NCBI GenBank assembly: GCA_963680875.1
Contig: OY804590.1
Span: 24,924,640-24,988,639, forward strand
Reading direction: 5' to 3'
DNA from: Bathymodiolus brooksi
Lineage: Eukaryota; Mollusca; Bivalvia; Mytilida; Modiolidae
Length of the DNA stretch: 64,000 nt
The notes under the pieces are model-generated. The model worked only from the letters and a program-made list of their open reading frames with translations, was not told the DNA's origin and searched no databases. Below, piece after piece: positions 45,421 to 58,800 of the stretch (within the stretch, counting starts at the first letter, position 1; every line of letters begins with the position of its first letter). The position numbers and the translations under genes were made by a program.

Positions 45421-45530
45421 AAGACTAATTTCACAAACTACACCCGCACCAATCATGTTTCCACAAGGTGGACTTGTTGGAGAAGCCACTGCTGCTATTA
45501 CACCACAGTCAACAACTAGACCACCACCGA
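45421..45530 (-). CDS. Candidate internal exon B of a minus-strand host gene
   Basis: On the minus strand the acceptor is TTTATTATTTTGTCAG and the donor GTAAGTATC (an almost consensus donor), enclosing 110 bp with one open frame. The phase is 1 at the start and 0 at the end, which matches exon A (52630-52746, ending in phase 1). Encoded residues are GGGLVVDCGVIAAVASP followed by TSPPCGNMIGAGVVCEISL, rich in Gly/Val/Ala with three Cys. No family recognised. Further exons would lie at lower coordinates, but I could not place any with confidence. Confidence 0.5.
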
Positions 45531-45682
45531 CTGACAAAATAATAAACTTCATGTAAATAAATAATTAGGGACTTCGAGTAAGTGATTAAAGCGAAGTTAG
45601 AAATGTCTTATTATCATACAGTGTATAGCATGACAGACAGAGAACAAGTTACTTTATGACGATTTGATTTGATTGGTTTTTT

Positions 45683-45982
45683 TTGTGTTTTAACGCCACT
45701 TCAAGCAATATTTCAGCTATATCATGGCGACCAGTTTTAGTGGTGGAAGAAGCCGGAGTACCACCGACCATGGGCAAGCAACTGGTAAACTTTATCGATT
45801 GCACCCTTTTTGTAATTTACACATCCGGGCGCAAACCCAAGGCTTATTGGTGATAGGCTTGCATGAGTTGTTAGATAATCCAACTACCTAACTCATTGAG
45901 TCACCCGGGCCCTACAACTACCTAACACATTGAGCCACCCGGGCCCTACAACTACCTAACACATTGAACCACCCAGGCCCTA
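45683..45982 (+). repeat. Dispersed molluscan repeat R1 with 3-copy tail
   Basis: This is the best-preserved R1 copy: GTTTTAACGCCACTTCAAGC, AATATTTCAGCTATATCATG, GCGACCAGTTTTAGTGGTGG, AAGAAGCCGGAGTACC. Its 3' end is a 37-bp tandem of about three copies around AACTACCTAACACATTGA and CACCCGGGCCCTAC (45878-45982). Confidence 0.78.
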
Positions 45983-46249
45983 CTTTATGACGAGATGACA
46001 AGGACGTCTGCTTAGTAACAGAACAACACGTCGAGCTAGATTTGTCAAGTGTTAACTCATGGAAACGCAAATGCAAAATGAACAGCTATTGCTTTACCCA
46101 AGCGGAGATCGACATGATATTTTCCGAAATCGTGCAGAACAAACCAACCCTTATCTTCAAAGTACACATATTTTTAACCATTAGCAGATTGTGAATTGTG
46201 ATTCTAAACATTGTCAAGATTTAACAAGTTTGAATTTCAACAGATGGCA

Positions 46250-49200
46250 ACATAACATAAGACACAATACATGAAGTATTACATCAAGTAACGAGGAAGA
46301 GTAATGACAAGACTTAAAGTAAGTTAAGTAATGAAACAGAGTTAAGTAAATTAATACAGAGGCACGGCTTGATTTACAGAAGTAAGCTAAGTAATGATAC
46401 AGAGTCACGGTTTGATATGCCAAAGCAAGTTAAGTAAATTGATACAGAGGCACGGCTTGATTTACAGAAGTAAGCTAAGTAATGATACAGAGTCACGGTT
46501 AGTCTTACAGAAATAAGTTACAAGTAACAAGGAAGAGTAATGACAAGACTTCAGGTAAGTTAAACAATGACACAGAGTAACGGCTTGATATGCTGAAGCA
46601 AGTTAAGTAAATTGATACAGAGGAACGGTTTGATTTACAGAAGTAAGTTAAGTAATGATACAGAGTCACGGCTAGGCGTACAGAAGTAAGTTAAGTAACG
46701 ATACAGAGTCACGGCTTGATATACCGAAATACATTGTAAGTTAAATAATGACACAGAGTCACGGATTAATTTAACGAAGTAATCTAAGTAATGACACAGA
46801 TTCACAGCTTGATTTACAGAAGTAAGCTAAGTAATGAAACAGAGTAACGGCTTGATTTACAGAAGTAAGTTAAGTAATGATACAGAGTCACGGCTTGATT
46901 TACAGAAGTAAGCTAAGTAATGATACAGAGCAACGGCTTGATTTACAGAAGTAAGTTAAGTAATGCTACAGAGTCACGGCTTAATTTAGAGAAGTAAGCT
47001 AAGTAATGACACAGAGTCACGGCTTAATTTACCGAAGTAAGCTAGGTAATGACACAGAGTCACAGCTTGATTTACAGAAGTACGCTAGGTAATGATACAG
47101 AGTAACGGCTTGATTTACAGAAGCAAGTTAAGCAATGATACAGAGTCACGCTAGGCTTACATAAGTAATTTAAGTAATGATACAGAGTCACGGCTTGATA
47201 TACCGAAATACAGTGTAAGTTAAATAATGACACAGAATCACGGCTTAATTTACAGAAGTAAGCTAAGTAATGACACAGATTCACAGGCTTGATTTACAGA
47301 AGTAAGCTAGGTAATGCTACAAAGTAACGGCTTGATTTACAGAAGTAAGCTAAGTAATGACACAGAGTCACGGCTTAGTCTACCGAAGTAACCTAAGTAA
47401 TGACACAGAGTCACAGCTTGATTTACAGAAGTAAGCTAAGTAATGATACAAAGTAACGGCTTCATTTACAGAAGTAAGCTAAGTAATGATACAGAGTAAC
47501 GGTTTGATTTACAGAAGTAAGTTAAGTAATGACACAGAGTCACGGCTTAATTTACCGAAGTAAGCTAAGTAATGACACAGAGTCACAGCTTGATTTACAG
47601 AGGTAAGCTAGGTAATGATACAGAGTAACGGCTTGATTTACAGAGGCAAGTTAAGTAATGATACAGAGTCACGGCTATGCTTACAGAAGTAAGTTAAGTA
47701 ATGATACAGAGTCACAGCTTCATATACCGAAGTACATTGTAAGCTAAACAAAGACACAGAGTCACGGCTTAATTTACAGAAGTAAGCTAAGTAATGACAC
47801 AGATTTACAGCTTAATTTACAGAAGTAAGCTAAGTAAAGATTCAAAGTAACGGATTGATTTACAGAAGTAAGTTAAGTAATGACACAGAGTCACGGCTTA
47901 ATTTACCGAAGTAACCTAAGTAATGACACAGAGTAACGGTTTGATTTACAGAAGTAAGTTAAGTAATGACACAGAGTCACGGCTTAATTTACCGAAGTAA
48001 GCTAAGTAATGACACAGAGTCACGGCTTAATTTACCGAAGTAAGCTAAGTAATGACACATAGTCACAGCTTGATTTACAGAAGTAAGCTAAGTAATGATA
48101 CAAAGTAACGGCTGGATTTACAGAAGTAAGTTAAGTAATGACACAGAGTCACGGCTTAATTTACCGAAGTAAGCTAAGTAATGACACAGAGTCACGGCTT
48201 AATTTACCGAAGTAAGCTAAGTAATGCCACATAGTCACAGCTTGATTTACAGAAGTAAGCTAAGTAATGATACAAAGTAACGGCTTGATTTACAGAAGTA
48301 AGTTAAGTAATGACACAGAGTCACGGCTTAATTTACAGAAGTAAGTTAAGTAATGATACAGAGTAACGGTTTGATTTACAGAAGTAAGTTAAGTAATGAC
48401 ACAGAGTCACGGCTTAATTTACCGAAGTAAGCTAAGTAATGACACAGAGTCACGGCTTAATTTACCGAAGTAAGCTAAGTAATGCCACATAGTCACAGCT
48501 TGATTTACAGAAGTAAGCTAAGTAATGATACAAAGTAACGGCTTGATTACAGAAGTAAGTTAAGTAATGACACAGAGTCACAGCTTGATTTACAGAAGTA
48601 AGCTAGATAATGATACAGAGTAACGGCGTGATTTACAGAAGCAAGTTAAGTAATGATACAGAGTCACGGCTAGGCTTACAGAAGTAATTTAAGTAATGAC
48701 ACAGAGTCACAGCTTGATTTACAGAAGTATGCTAGGTAATGATACAGAGTAACGGCTTAATTTACAGAAGTATGCTAGGTAATGATACAGAGTAACGGCG
48801 TGATTTACAGAAGTAAGTTACGTAATGATACAGAGTAACGGCTTGATTTACAGAAGTAAGCTAAGTAATGATACAGAGTCACGGCTTGATTTACCGAAGT
48901 AAGCTAAGTATTGACACAGAGTCATGGCTTAATCTACCGAAGGAAGCTAAGTAATGACACAGAGTCACAGCTTAATTTACAGAAGTAAGCTAGGTAATGA
49001 TACAGAGTAACGGCTTGATTTACAGAAGCAAGTTAAGTAATGATACAGAGTCACGGCTATGCTTACAGAAGTAAGTTAAGTTATGATACAGAGTCACAGC
49101 TTGATATACCGAAGTACATTGTAAGTTAAATAATGACACAGAGTCATGGCTTAATTCACCGAAGTAAGCTAAGTAATGACACAGAATCACAGCTTGATTT

Positions 49201-51500
49201 ACAGAAGTAAGCTAAGTAATGATACAGAGAAACGGCTTGATTTACAGAAGTAAGCTAAGTAATGATACAGAGTAACGCTTTATTTACAGAAGTAAGCTAA
49301 GTAATGATACAGAGTAACGGTTTGATTTACAGAAGTAAGTTAAGTCATGACACAGAGTCACGGCTTAATTTACCGAAGTAAGCTAAGTAATGACACAGAG
49401 TCACAGCTTGATTTACAGAAGTAAGCTAAGTAATGATACAGAGTAACGGCTTGATTTACAGAAGTAAGTTAAGTAATGATACAGAGTCACGGCTTGATTT
49501 ACAGAAGTAGGCTAAGTAATGACACAGAGTCACGCTTAATTTACCGAAGTAAGCTAAGTAATGACAGAGAGTCACAGCTTGATTTACAGAAGTAAGCTAG
49601 GTAATGATACAGAGTAACGGCTTGATTTACAGAAGCAAGTTAAGTAATGATACAGAGTCACGGCTTAATTTACCGAAGTAAGCTAAGTAATGACTCAGAG
49701 TCACAGCTTGATTTACAGAAGTAAGCTAAGTAATGACACAGATTCACAGTTTGATTTACAGAAGTAAGCTAGGTTATGAAACAAAGTAACGGCTTGATTT
49801 ACAGAAGTAAGTTAAGTAATGACACAGAGTCACGGCTTAATTTACCGAAGTAACCTAAGTAATGACACAGAGTCACAGCTTGATTTACAGAAGTAAGCTA
49901 AGTAATGATACAGAGTAACGGTTTGATTTACAGAAGTAAGTTAAGTAATGATACAGAGTAACGGCTTGCTTTACAGAAGTAAGTTAAGTAATGACACAGA
50001 GTCACGGCTTAATTTACAGAAGTAAGCTAAGTAATGATACAGAGTCACAGCTTGATTTACAGAAGTAAGCTAGGTAATGATGCAGAGTAACGGCTTGATT
50101 TACAGAAGTAAGTTAAGTAGTGACACAGAGTCAAGGCTTGATTTACAGAAGTAAGCTAGGTAATGATACAGAGTAACGGCTTGATTTACAGAAGTAAGCT
50201 AAGTAATGATACAGAGTCACGGCTATGCTTACAGAAGTAAGTTAAGTAATGATACAGAGTCACAGCTTGATATACCGAAGTACATTGTAAGTTAAATAAT
50301 GACACAGAGTCACGGCTTAATTCACCGAAGTAAGTTAAGTAATGACACAGAGTCACAGCTTGATTTACAGAAGTAAGCTAAGTAATGACACAGAGTAATG
50401 GCTTGATTTACAGAAGTAAGTTAAGTAATGATACAGAGTCACAGCTTGATTTACAGAAGTAAGTTAAGTAATGATACAGAGTCACGGCTTGATTTACAGA
50501 AGTAAGCTAAGTAATGATACAGAGTCACGGCTTGATTTACAGAAGTAAGTTAAGTAATGATACAGAGTAACGGCTTGATTTACAGAAGTAAGTTAAGTAA
50601 TGATACAGAGTCAGGGCTTAATTTACCGAAGTAAGTTAAGTAATGACACAGAGTCACGGCTTGATTTCCAGAAGTAAGTTAAATAATGATACAGAGTCAC
50701 GACTTGATTTACAGAAGTAAGTTAAATGTACAAGTATAATGTCGTTGATTTTGGTGATGTTTTATGTTTTTTTCAAGGAATACATTAACGACTTAAATAT
50801 CGATTTTTAAATTAAAATGTCCATCCATTTAGTTTTATTTTCATGAAAAGCACATCTCGAACACCCTAAGGTGACATTTTACTATGCATGCGCAAAGCCT
50901 GTTGTTGCTGAAAAAAAATGTCTGTCGACGCCGTCATACGATATTTTAACTGCATGATTCTGCTAGAAAAAGAAACAGGAAAGAAGTTTTGGCGAATGAT
51001 AATAAAACAAGAACTACCATAGGTCACCAACATGGCCGTTGGATGGAATTAAAGGAAGCGTTGAGAGTTTAAACTCATGCTGTAGTGTCATTGCGCATGT
51101 AGTTCGGAAATTGGAACATGCATAATTGATTGATGCTGCTGCACACACACAAAAAAACGAAGCTACACGTTTTCTGGTCGAATCTCACCAAACGACGTTT
51201 TCTACTCATGTTTTGAAAGTATATATTAACGACATTATACCTTTAAGTAATGATACAGAGTCACGGCACTAGACTTACCAAAGTAATTTAAGTCAAGATA
51301 CATTCATTGTAATATTTATTAAAGAACATCAAGTAATGACAAAGACCGTCAAAGAATCAAGGCTAGAGTCACAAAGTAAATTAAGTAATAACACATTGTC
51401 ACGACAAGACTTACAAAAAGTAATTCAAGTCAAGATACAGTCATTGCAATATTTATTAAGGAACATCAAGTCATGATAAAGAGTCGCAACAAGACGTACT
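46250..51500. repeat. 43-bp minisatellite array
   Basis: The unit AGTAATGACACAGAGTCACG-GCTTAATTTACCGAAGTAAGCTA is repeated about a hundred times with substitutions. For example, starts at 47525 and 47568 are exactly 43 bp apart. Two main monomer classes interleave: one with CACAGAGTCACGGCTTAA and TTACCGAAG, the other with TACAGAGTAACGGCTTGA and TTACAGAAG. Both edges (46250-46560 and 51247-51500) are more degenerate. A MITE interrupts it at 50726-51242. It lies in the presumed intron between exons A and B. ORFs across it are artefacts. Confidence 0.95.
50726..51242. mobile_element. 517-bp TTAA-flanked MITE inserted in the 43-bp array
   Basis: TTAA flanks it on both sides (50722-50725 and 51243-51246). 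The interrupted monomer reads ...AAGTAAG-TTAA and resumes TTAA-GTAATGATACAG, so excision would regenerate a normal monomer with one TTAA. Inverted ends share GTATAATGTCGTT(G/A)AT. The right end reads CCT next to TTAA, as in the element at 37806-38224. No coding capacity. Confidence 0.8.
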
Positions 51501-51961
51501 AAACACAATAAAGGCCTACGCTATGTGCATCTTGAAACGACCGCAGCAATTTGACAAACTCTTCCTCCTACACGAGTTTTACTGCAATCAATCAAGTTTT
51601 ACTCACAAACCATGTGTGATAGAGAAAACCCTTGTTCCAATCAATTCAAAGTAAAGAACAACACATAAAAAACAGATGACAAGTAAAGAGAATGGTATAT
51701 ATCCTCCTCATATGAACATTTCTTTATTTGGGCCTCTTTTAGCCCCTTTTCCATAAGGATTAGCTCAGTTTCTGGATAACGTTTTTAATAATGAACCAAT
51801 TTTTAATTTATTAATACTCAGAGTTCGTATATATCATATATTAATATACATCTAGAAAACAAAACTGGATTTATAAACAATAGACATTAGACAATATTTT
51901 ATTGGCACAAACGCAATTACAATAATTGGTAAAAGCCCATTGTAATACAATAGTAATAAGG
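51500..51961. other. Gene-free stretch
   Basis: AT-rich DNA with no recognised feature. Part may be the 3' flank of the LINE fragment at 52200-52545, which is on the minus strand. Confidence 0.4.
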
Positions 51962-52134
51962 ATATAGTCGAGTGGTCTAGGGCGCTGAACGTAAGGCTAA
52001 GTGAATGGTGCTGCAGTGTAACAATGGTGTGGGTTCAAATCCCGTCGAGGGAAGAACAAATATTTGACAGCTATAAAATCTAATTCTAACACTGTTTGGT
52101 TTAATTTTCAGACGTATATATATATATATATGCA
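51962..52134 (+). mobile_element. tRNA-Leu/Ser-like SINE with (TA)n tail, second copy
   Basis: It is nearly identical to 22028-22195: TAGTCGAGTGGTCTAGGGCG, GGTGCTGCAGTGTAACAATG, GGGTTCAAATCCCGTCGAGG, the TTTGACAGCT body and a TA-repeat tail at about 52117-52134. The good conservation of both promoter boxes indicates relatively recent activity. Confidence 0.87.
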
Positions 52135-52199
52135 ATATATACTAAATTAACAACATAAATAACAACTTTATGACATAACTCCATTAAGATATACCATCT

Positions 52200-52545
52200 T
52201 TTCTAATTTTTAACAAATTTGATAATTTGTTAATTCGCACCAATTTACTGTTAAGTAATCATTTTGATTTCATTGTATCATTATGAAAGTTTGGAATTTT
52301 TTATTATATAAAGATACTTTTAAATAATATTTCTCTTTCTTTCCTATATTTTTCGCACTTGCCAAAGGAAATTGTTTTCATCTTCAATTTTTAAATCATT
52401 GCATATTTTACAAAATCTTTCAGTTCTATTTATTTGAAAATAGCGGCCTTTTTCAATTTCAAGTTTATGGGCACAAATTCTAGAATTCAAACGGACTATA
52501 TTGTATATTATATTAATTTGATTCCTAAAATATGAGGGAGAAACC
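52200..52545 (-). pseudogene. 3' fragment of a LINE ORF2 C-terminus
   Basis: The minus-strand frame includes NSRICAHKLEIEKGRYF, RTERFCKICNDLKIEDENNF and then, past a stop, residues like ERNII-KYLY. This matches the C-terminal Cys/His region found downstream of RT in several LINE groups. Only this end is present, as expected of a 5'-truncated insertion. It lies in the intron next to exon A. Confidence 0.6.
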
Positions 52546-52629
52546 AATAACGGTTGGGAATAACATTTCCGGAAAATACATGATATAATAAAATTGTCGT
52601 TTCGAGGATTATCAGATTCGCATAATTAC

Positions 52630-52746
52630 CTCCGCCAGGAAATGCCATACCACTAACTGGCGCATTTCCACTGCTTATGCCTTCTATGGTATTGACGACA
52701 GAACTAAATGCATCTGTATGTCCAGTAAAAAACAATCCTGCATTGC
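52630..52746 (-). CDS. Candidate internal exon A of a minus-strand host gene
   Basis: On the minus strand the acceptor is CTATTCTTGCAG and the donor GTAATTATG. The exon is 117 bp with phase 1 at both ends, so it is symmetrical and skippable without a frame change. Residues: NAGLFFTGHTDAFSSVVNTI, then EGISSGNAPVSGMAFPGG. It joins in frame to exon B at 45421-45530. The product is not recognised; small, hydrophobic and Gly-rich residues suggest a secreted or repetitive protein. The next upstream exon would lie beyond the 41-bp array and outside the window. Confidence 0.5.
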
Positions 52747-52857
52747 CTGCAAGAATAGATATTTGTTTTTGTAAATAAAAATGAGCATTTTCGTTTCTAT
52801 CGCTCTTCTAGATACATTAGAAAAACAATTCGAATAATAAAATGCAAAGCAAAATCA

Positions 52858-55800
52858 ACCAGGTTTCCTTTACCGGCCCTAACCTTACCTCTTAATAAAA
52901 TAGGTTTATTTTATCGGCCCTAACCTTACCTCTTAGTCAAATAGGTTTCTTTTAACGGCCCTAACCTTACCTCTTAGTCAAATAGGTTTTTATATAGGCC
53001 CTATCCTCATCTCTTTGTCAAATAGGTTTCTATTATCAGCCTTAACCTTACCTCTTAGTCAAATATGTTTCTTGTATCGGCCCTAACCTTACCTCTTAGT
53101 CAAATAGGTTTTTTTTATCGGCCCTAACCTTACCTCTTAGATAAATAGGTTTTTATTAGCGGCACTAACCTTACCTCTTAGTCAAATAGGTTTAATTTAT
53201 CGGCCCTAACCTTAACTCAGTCAATTAGGTTTCTTTTATCGACACTAACCTTACCTCTTAGTCAAATAGGTTTATTTTATCGAACCTATCCTTACCTCTT
53301 AGTCAAATAGGTTTCTTGTATCTGCCCTAACCTTATCTCTTAGTCAAATAGGTTTTTTGTATCGGCCCTAACCTTACCTCTTAGTCAAATAGGTGTCTTT
53401 TACCGGCCCTAACCTTACCTCTTAACCAAAGAGGTTTATTTTATCGGCCCTAACCTTACCTCTTAGTCAAATAGGTTTCTTTTATCGGCCCTAACCTCAT
53501 ATCTTAGTCAAATAGATTTCTATTATCGGCCTTAACCTTATCTCTTAGTCAAATAGGTTTCTTGTATCGACCCTAACATTACCTCTTAGTCAAATAGGTT
53601 TCTCTTATTGGCCCTAACCTTACCTCTTAGTCAAATAGGGTTTTTTATCGGCACTAACCTTACCTCTTTGTCAAATAGGTTTCATTTATCGGCATTAACC
53701 TCATCTCTTAGTCAAATAAGTTTATATTATCGGCCTTAACCTTACCTCTTAGTCAAATAGGTTTCTTGTATCGGCCCTAACCTTACCTCTAAGTCAAATA
53801 GGTTTCTTTTATCGGACCTAACCATACCTCTTAGTCAAATAGGTTTCTCTTGTTGGTCCAAACCTTACCTCTTAGTCAAATAGGTTTCTTTTATCGGCCC
53901 TAACCTTACCTCTTAGTCAAATAGGTTTAATTTATCGGCCCTAACCTTAACTCAGTCAAATAGGTTTCTTTTATCGACCCTAACCTTACCTCTTAGTCAA
54001 ATAGGATTCTTTTATCAGCCCTAACCTTACCTCTTAGTCAAATATGTTTCTTTTATCGGCCGTAACCTAACCTCTTAGTCAAATAGGATTCTTTTATCGA
54101 CCCTAACCTTACCTCTTAGTCAAATAGGTTTCTTTCATCGGCCCTAACCTGACCTCTTACTCAAATAGGTTTCTATTATCGACCATAACCTCACCTCTTA
54201 GTCAAATAGGTTTATTTTATCGACCCTATCCTTACCTCTTAGTCAAATAGGTTTCTTGTATCGGCCTTAACCTTACCTCTTAGTTAAATAGGTTGTTTGT
54301 ATCGGCCCTAACCTTGCCTCTTAGTCAAATAGATGTCTTTTACCGGCCCTAGCCTTACCTCTTAATCAAATATGTTTATTTTATCGGCCCTAACCTTTCC
54401 TCTTTGTCAAATAGGTTTCTTTTATCGGCCCTAACCTCATCTCTTGGTCAAATAGATTCCTATTATCGGCCTCAACCTTACTTCTTAGTCAAATAGGTTT
54501 ATTGTATCCTCCTTAACCTTACCTCTTAATCAAATAGTTTTCTTTTATCGGCCCTAACCTTACCTCTTAGTCAAATAGGTTTCTCTTATTGGCCCTACCC
54601 TTACCTCTCAGTCAAATAGGTGTCGTTTATCTCCCTTAACCTTACCTCTTAGTCAAATAGGTTTCTTTCATCGGCCCTAACCTGACCTCTTAGTCAAATA
54701 GGTTTCTATTATCGACCATAACCTTACCTCTTAGTCATATAGGTTTATTTTAACGACCCTATCCTTACCTCTTAGTCAAATAGGTTTCTTGTATCTGCCC
54801 CAACCTTGCCTTTTAGTCAAATAGGTTGTTTGTATCGGCCTTAACCTTACCTCTTAGTCAAATAGGTGTCTTTTACCGGCCCTAGCCTTACCTCTTAATC
54901 AAATATGTTTATTTTATAGGCCCTAACCTTACCTCTTAGTCAAATAGGTTTCTTTTATCGGCCCTAACCTCATCTCTAAGTCAAATAGGTTTCTATTATC
55001 GGCCTCAACCTTACCTCTTAGTCAAATAGGTTTCTTGTATCAGCCCTAACCTTACCTCTTAATCAAATAGGTTTCTTTTATCGGCCCTAACCTTACCTTT
55101 TAGTCAAATAGGTTTCTCTTATTGGCCCTAACCTTACCTCTTAGTCAAATAGTTTTTTTTCGGCCCTAACCTTACCTCTTAGTCAAATAGGTTTCTTTTA
55201 TCGGCACTAACCCTACCTCTTAGTCAAATAGGTTTAATTTATCGGCCCTAACCTTAACTCAGTCAAATAGGTTTCTTTTATCGACCCTAACCTTACCTCT
55301 TAGTCAAATAGGATTCTTTTATCGGCCCTAACCTTACCTCTTAGTCAAATATGTTTCTTTTATCGGCCGGAACCTTACCTCTTAGTCAAATAGGTGTCGT
55401 TTATCTGCCCTAACCTTACCTCTTAGTCAAATAGGTTTCTTTCATCGGCCCTAACCTGACCTCTTAATCAAATAGGTTTCTTTCATCGGCCCTAACCTCA
55501 TCTCTAAGTCAAATAGGGTTCTATTATCGGCCTTAACCATACCTCTTAATCAAATATGTTTCTTGTATCAGCCCTAACCTTACCTCTTAATCAAATAGGT
55601 TTCTTTTATCGGCCCTAACCTTACCTCTTAGTCAAATAGTTTTTTTTATCGGCCCTAACCTTACCTCTTAGTCAAATAGGTTTCTTTTATTGGCACTAAC
55701 CCTACCTCTTAGTCAAATAGGTTTAATTTATCGGCCCTAACCTTAACTCAGTCAAATAGGTTTCTGTTATCGACCCTAACTTTACCTCTTAGTCAAATAG

Positions 55801-58800
55801 GATTCTGTTATCGGCCCTAACCTTACCTCTTAGTCAAATATGTTTCTTTTATCGGCCGTAACCTTACCTCTTCGTCAAATAGTTGTCGTTTATCTGCCCT
55901 AACCTTACCTCTTAGTCAAATAGGTTTCTTTCATCAGCCCTAACCTGACCTCTTAATCAAATAGGTTTCTATTATCGACCAAAACCTTACCTCTTAGTCA
56001 AATATGTTTCTTTTATCGACCTTATTTTTACCTCTTAGCCAAATAGGTTTCTTGTATCTGCCCTAACCTTACCTCTTAATCAAATAGGTTGTTTTTGTCG
56101 GACCTAACCTTACCTCTTAGTCAAATAGGTTTCTTCTACCGGCCCTAACCTTACATCTTAATCAAATAGATTGATTTTATCGGCCGTAACCTTACCTCTT
56201 AGTCAAATAGGTTTCTTTTATCGGCCCTAAACTTACCTCTTAGTCAAATAGGTTTATAATATCGGCCTTAACCTTACCTCTTAGTCAAATAGTTTCTTGT
56301 ATCGGCCCTAACCATACCTTTTAGTCAAATAGATTTCTTTTATCGGCCCTAACCTTACCTCTTAGTCAAATAGGTTTCTCTTATTGGCCCTAACCTTACC
56401 TCTTAGTCAAATATGTTTCTTTTATCGGCCGTAACCTTACCTCTTCGTCAAATAGTTGTCGTTTATCTGCCCTAACCTTACCTCTTAGTCAAATAGGTTT
56501 CTTTCATCAGCCCTAACCTGACCTCTTAATCAAATAGGTTTCTATTATCGACCAAAACCTTACCTCTTAGTCAAATATGTTTCTTTTATCGACCTTATTT
56601 TTACCTCTTAGCCAAATAGGTTTCTTGTATCTGCCCTAACCTTACCTCTTAATCAAATAGGTTGTTTGTATCGGACCTAACCTTACCTCTTAGTCAAATA
56701 GGTTTCTTTTACCGGCCCTAACCTTACATCTTAATCAAATAGATTGATTTTATCGGCCGTAACCTTACCTCTTAGTCAAATAGGTTTCTTTTATCGGCCC
56801 TAAGCTTACCTCTTAGTCAAATAGGTTTATAATATCGGCCTTAACCTTACCTCTTAGTCAAATAGTTTCTTGTATCGGCCCTAACCATACCTTTTAGTCA
56901 AATAGATTTCTTTTATCGGCCCTAACCTTACCTCTTAGTCAAATAGGTTTCTCTTATTGGCCCTAACCTTACCTCTTAGTCAAATAGGTTTCTTTTATCG
57001 GCACTAACCTTACCTCTTAGTCAAATAGGTTTAATTTATCGGCCCTAACCTTAACTCAGTCAAATAGGTTTCTTTTAACGACCCTAACCTTACCTCTTAG
57101 TCAAATATGATTCTTTTATCGGCCCTAACCTTACCTCTTAGTCAAATATGTTTCCTTTATCGACCATAACCTTACCTCTTAGTCAAATAGGTTTCTTTCA
57201 TCGGCCCTAACCTGACCTCTTAGTCAAAAAGCTTTCTATTATCGACCATAACCTTATCTCTTAGTCAAATAGGTTTATTGTATCGACCCTATCCTTACCT
57301 CTTAGTCAAATAGGTTTCTTGTATCTGCCCCAACCTTGCCTCTTAGTCAAATAGGTTGTTTGTATCGCCCCTAACACTGCCTCTTAGTCAAATAGGTGTC
57401 TTTTACCTGCCCTAGCCTTACCTCTTAATCAAATATGTTTATTTTATCTGCCCTAATCTTACCTCTTAGTCAAATATGTTTCTTTTATCGGCCCTAACCT
57501 CATCTCTTAGTCAAATAGGTTTCTATTATCGGCCTCAACCTTACCTCTTAGTCAAATAGGTTTATTGTATCGGCCCTAACCTTACCTCTTATTCAAATAG
57601 GTTTCTTTTATCGGCCCTAACCTTACCTCTTAGTCAAATAGGTTTCTCTTATTGGCCCTAACCTTACCTCTTAGTCAAATAGGTGTCGTTTATCTGCATT
57701 AACCTTACCTCTTAGTCAAATAGGTTTCTTTCATCGGCCCTTACCTGACCTCTTTGTCAAATAGGTTTCTATTATCGACCATAACCTTACCTCTTAGTCA
57801 AATAGGTTTATTTTATCGGCCCTATCCTTACCTCTTAGTCATATAGGTTTCTTGTATCTGTCCTAACCTTACCTCTTAGTCAAATATGTTTCTTTTATCG
57901 GCCAATACCTCATCTCGTAGTCAAATAGGTTTCTATTATCGGCCTCAACCTTACCTCTTAGTCAAATAGGTTTATTGTATCGGTCCTAACCTTACCTCTT
58001 ATTCAAATAGGTTTCTTTTATCGGCCCTAACCTTACCTCTTAGTCAAATAGGTTTCTCTTATTGGCCCTAACCTTACCTCTAAGTCAAATAGGTGTCGTT
58101 TATCTGCCCTAACTTTACCTCTTAGTCAAATAGGTTTCTTTCATCGGCCCTAGCCTGACCTCTTAGTCAAATAGGTTTCTATTATCGACCATAACTTTAC
58201 CTCTTAGTCAAATAGGTTTATTTTATCGACCCTATCCTTACCTCTTAGTCATATAGGTTTCTTGTATCTGTCCTAACCTTACCTCTTAGTCAAATAGTTT
58301 GCTTGTATCGGCCCTAACCTTACCTCTTAGTCAAATAGGTGTATTTTACCGCCACTAGCCTTACCTCTTAATCAAATATGTTTATTTTATCGCCCTAACC
58401 TTACCTCTTGGTCAAATAGGTTTCTTTTATCGGCCCTAACCTCATCTCTTAGTCAAATAGGTTTCTATTATCGGACTTAACCTCACCTCTTAGTCAAATA
58501 GGTTTCTTGTATCGGCCCTAACCTTACCTCTTAGTCAAATAGGTTTCTTTTATCGGCCCTAACCTTACCTCTTAGTCAAATAGGTTTCTCTTATTGGCCC
58601 TAACCTTACCTCTTAGTCAAATATTTGTTGTTTATCGGCCCTAACCTTACCTCTTAGTCAAATAGGTTTCTTTTATCGGCACTAACCCTACCTCTTAGTC
58701 AAATAGGTTTAATTTATCAGCCGTAACCTTACCTCTTAGTCAAATAGGTTTATTTTATCGGACCTTACTTTACCTCTTGGTCAAATTGGTTTCTTTTATC

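Noticed and set aside
46250..51500. Regular 43-bp repeats resembling a CRISPR array
   Set aside because: There are no unique spacers; the whole period is repeated. There are no cas genes and the context is eukaryotic.
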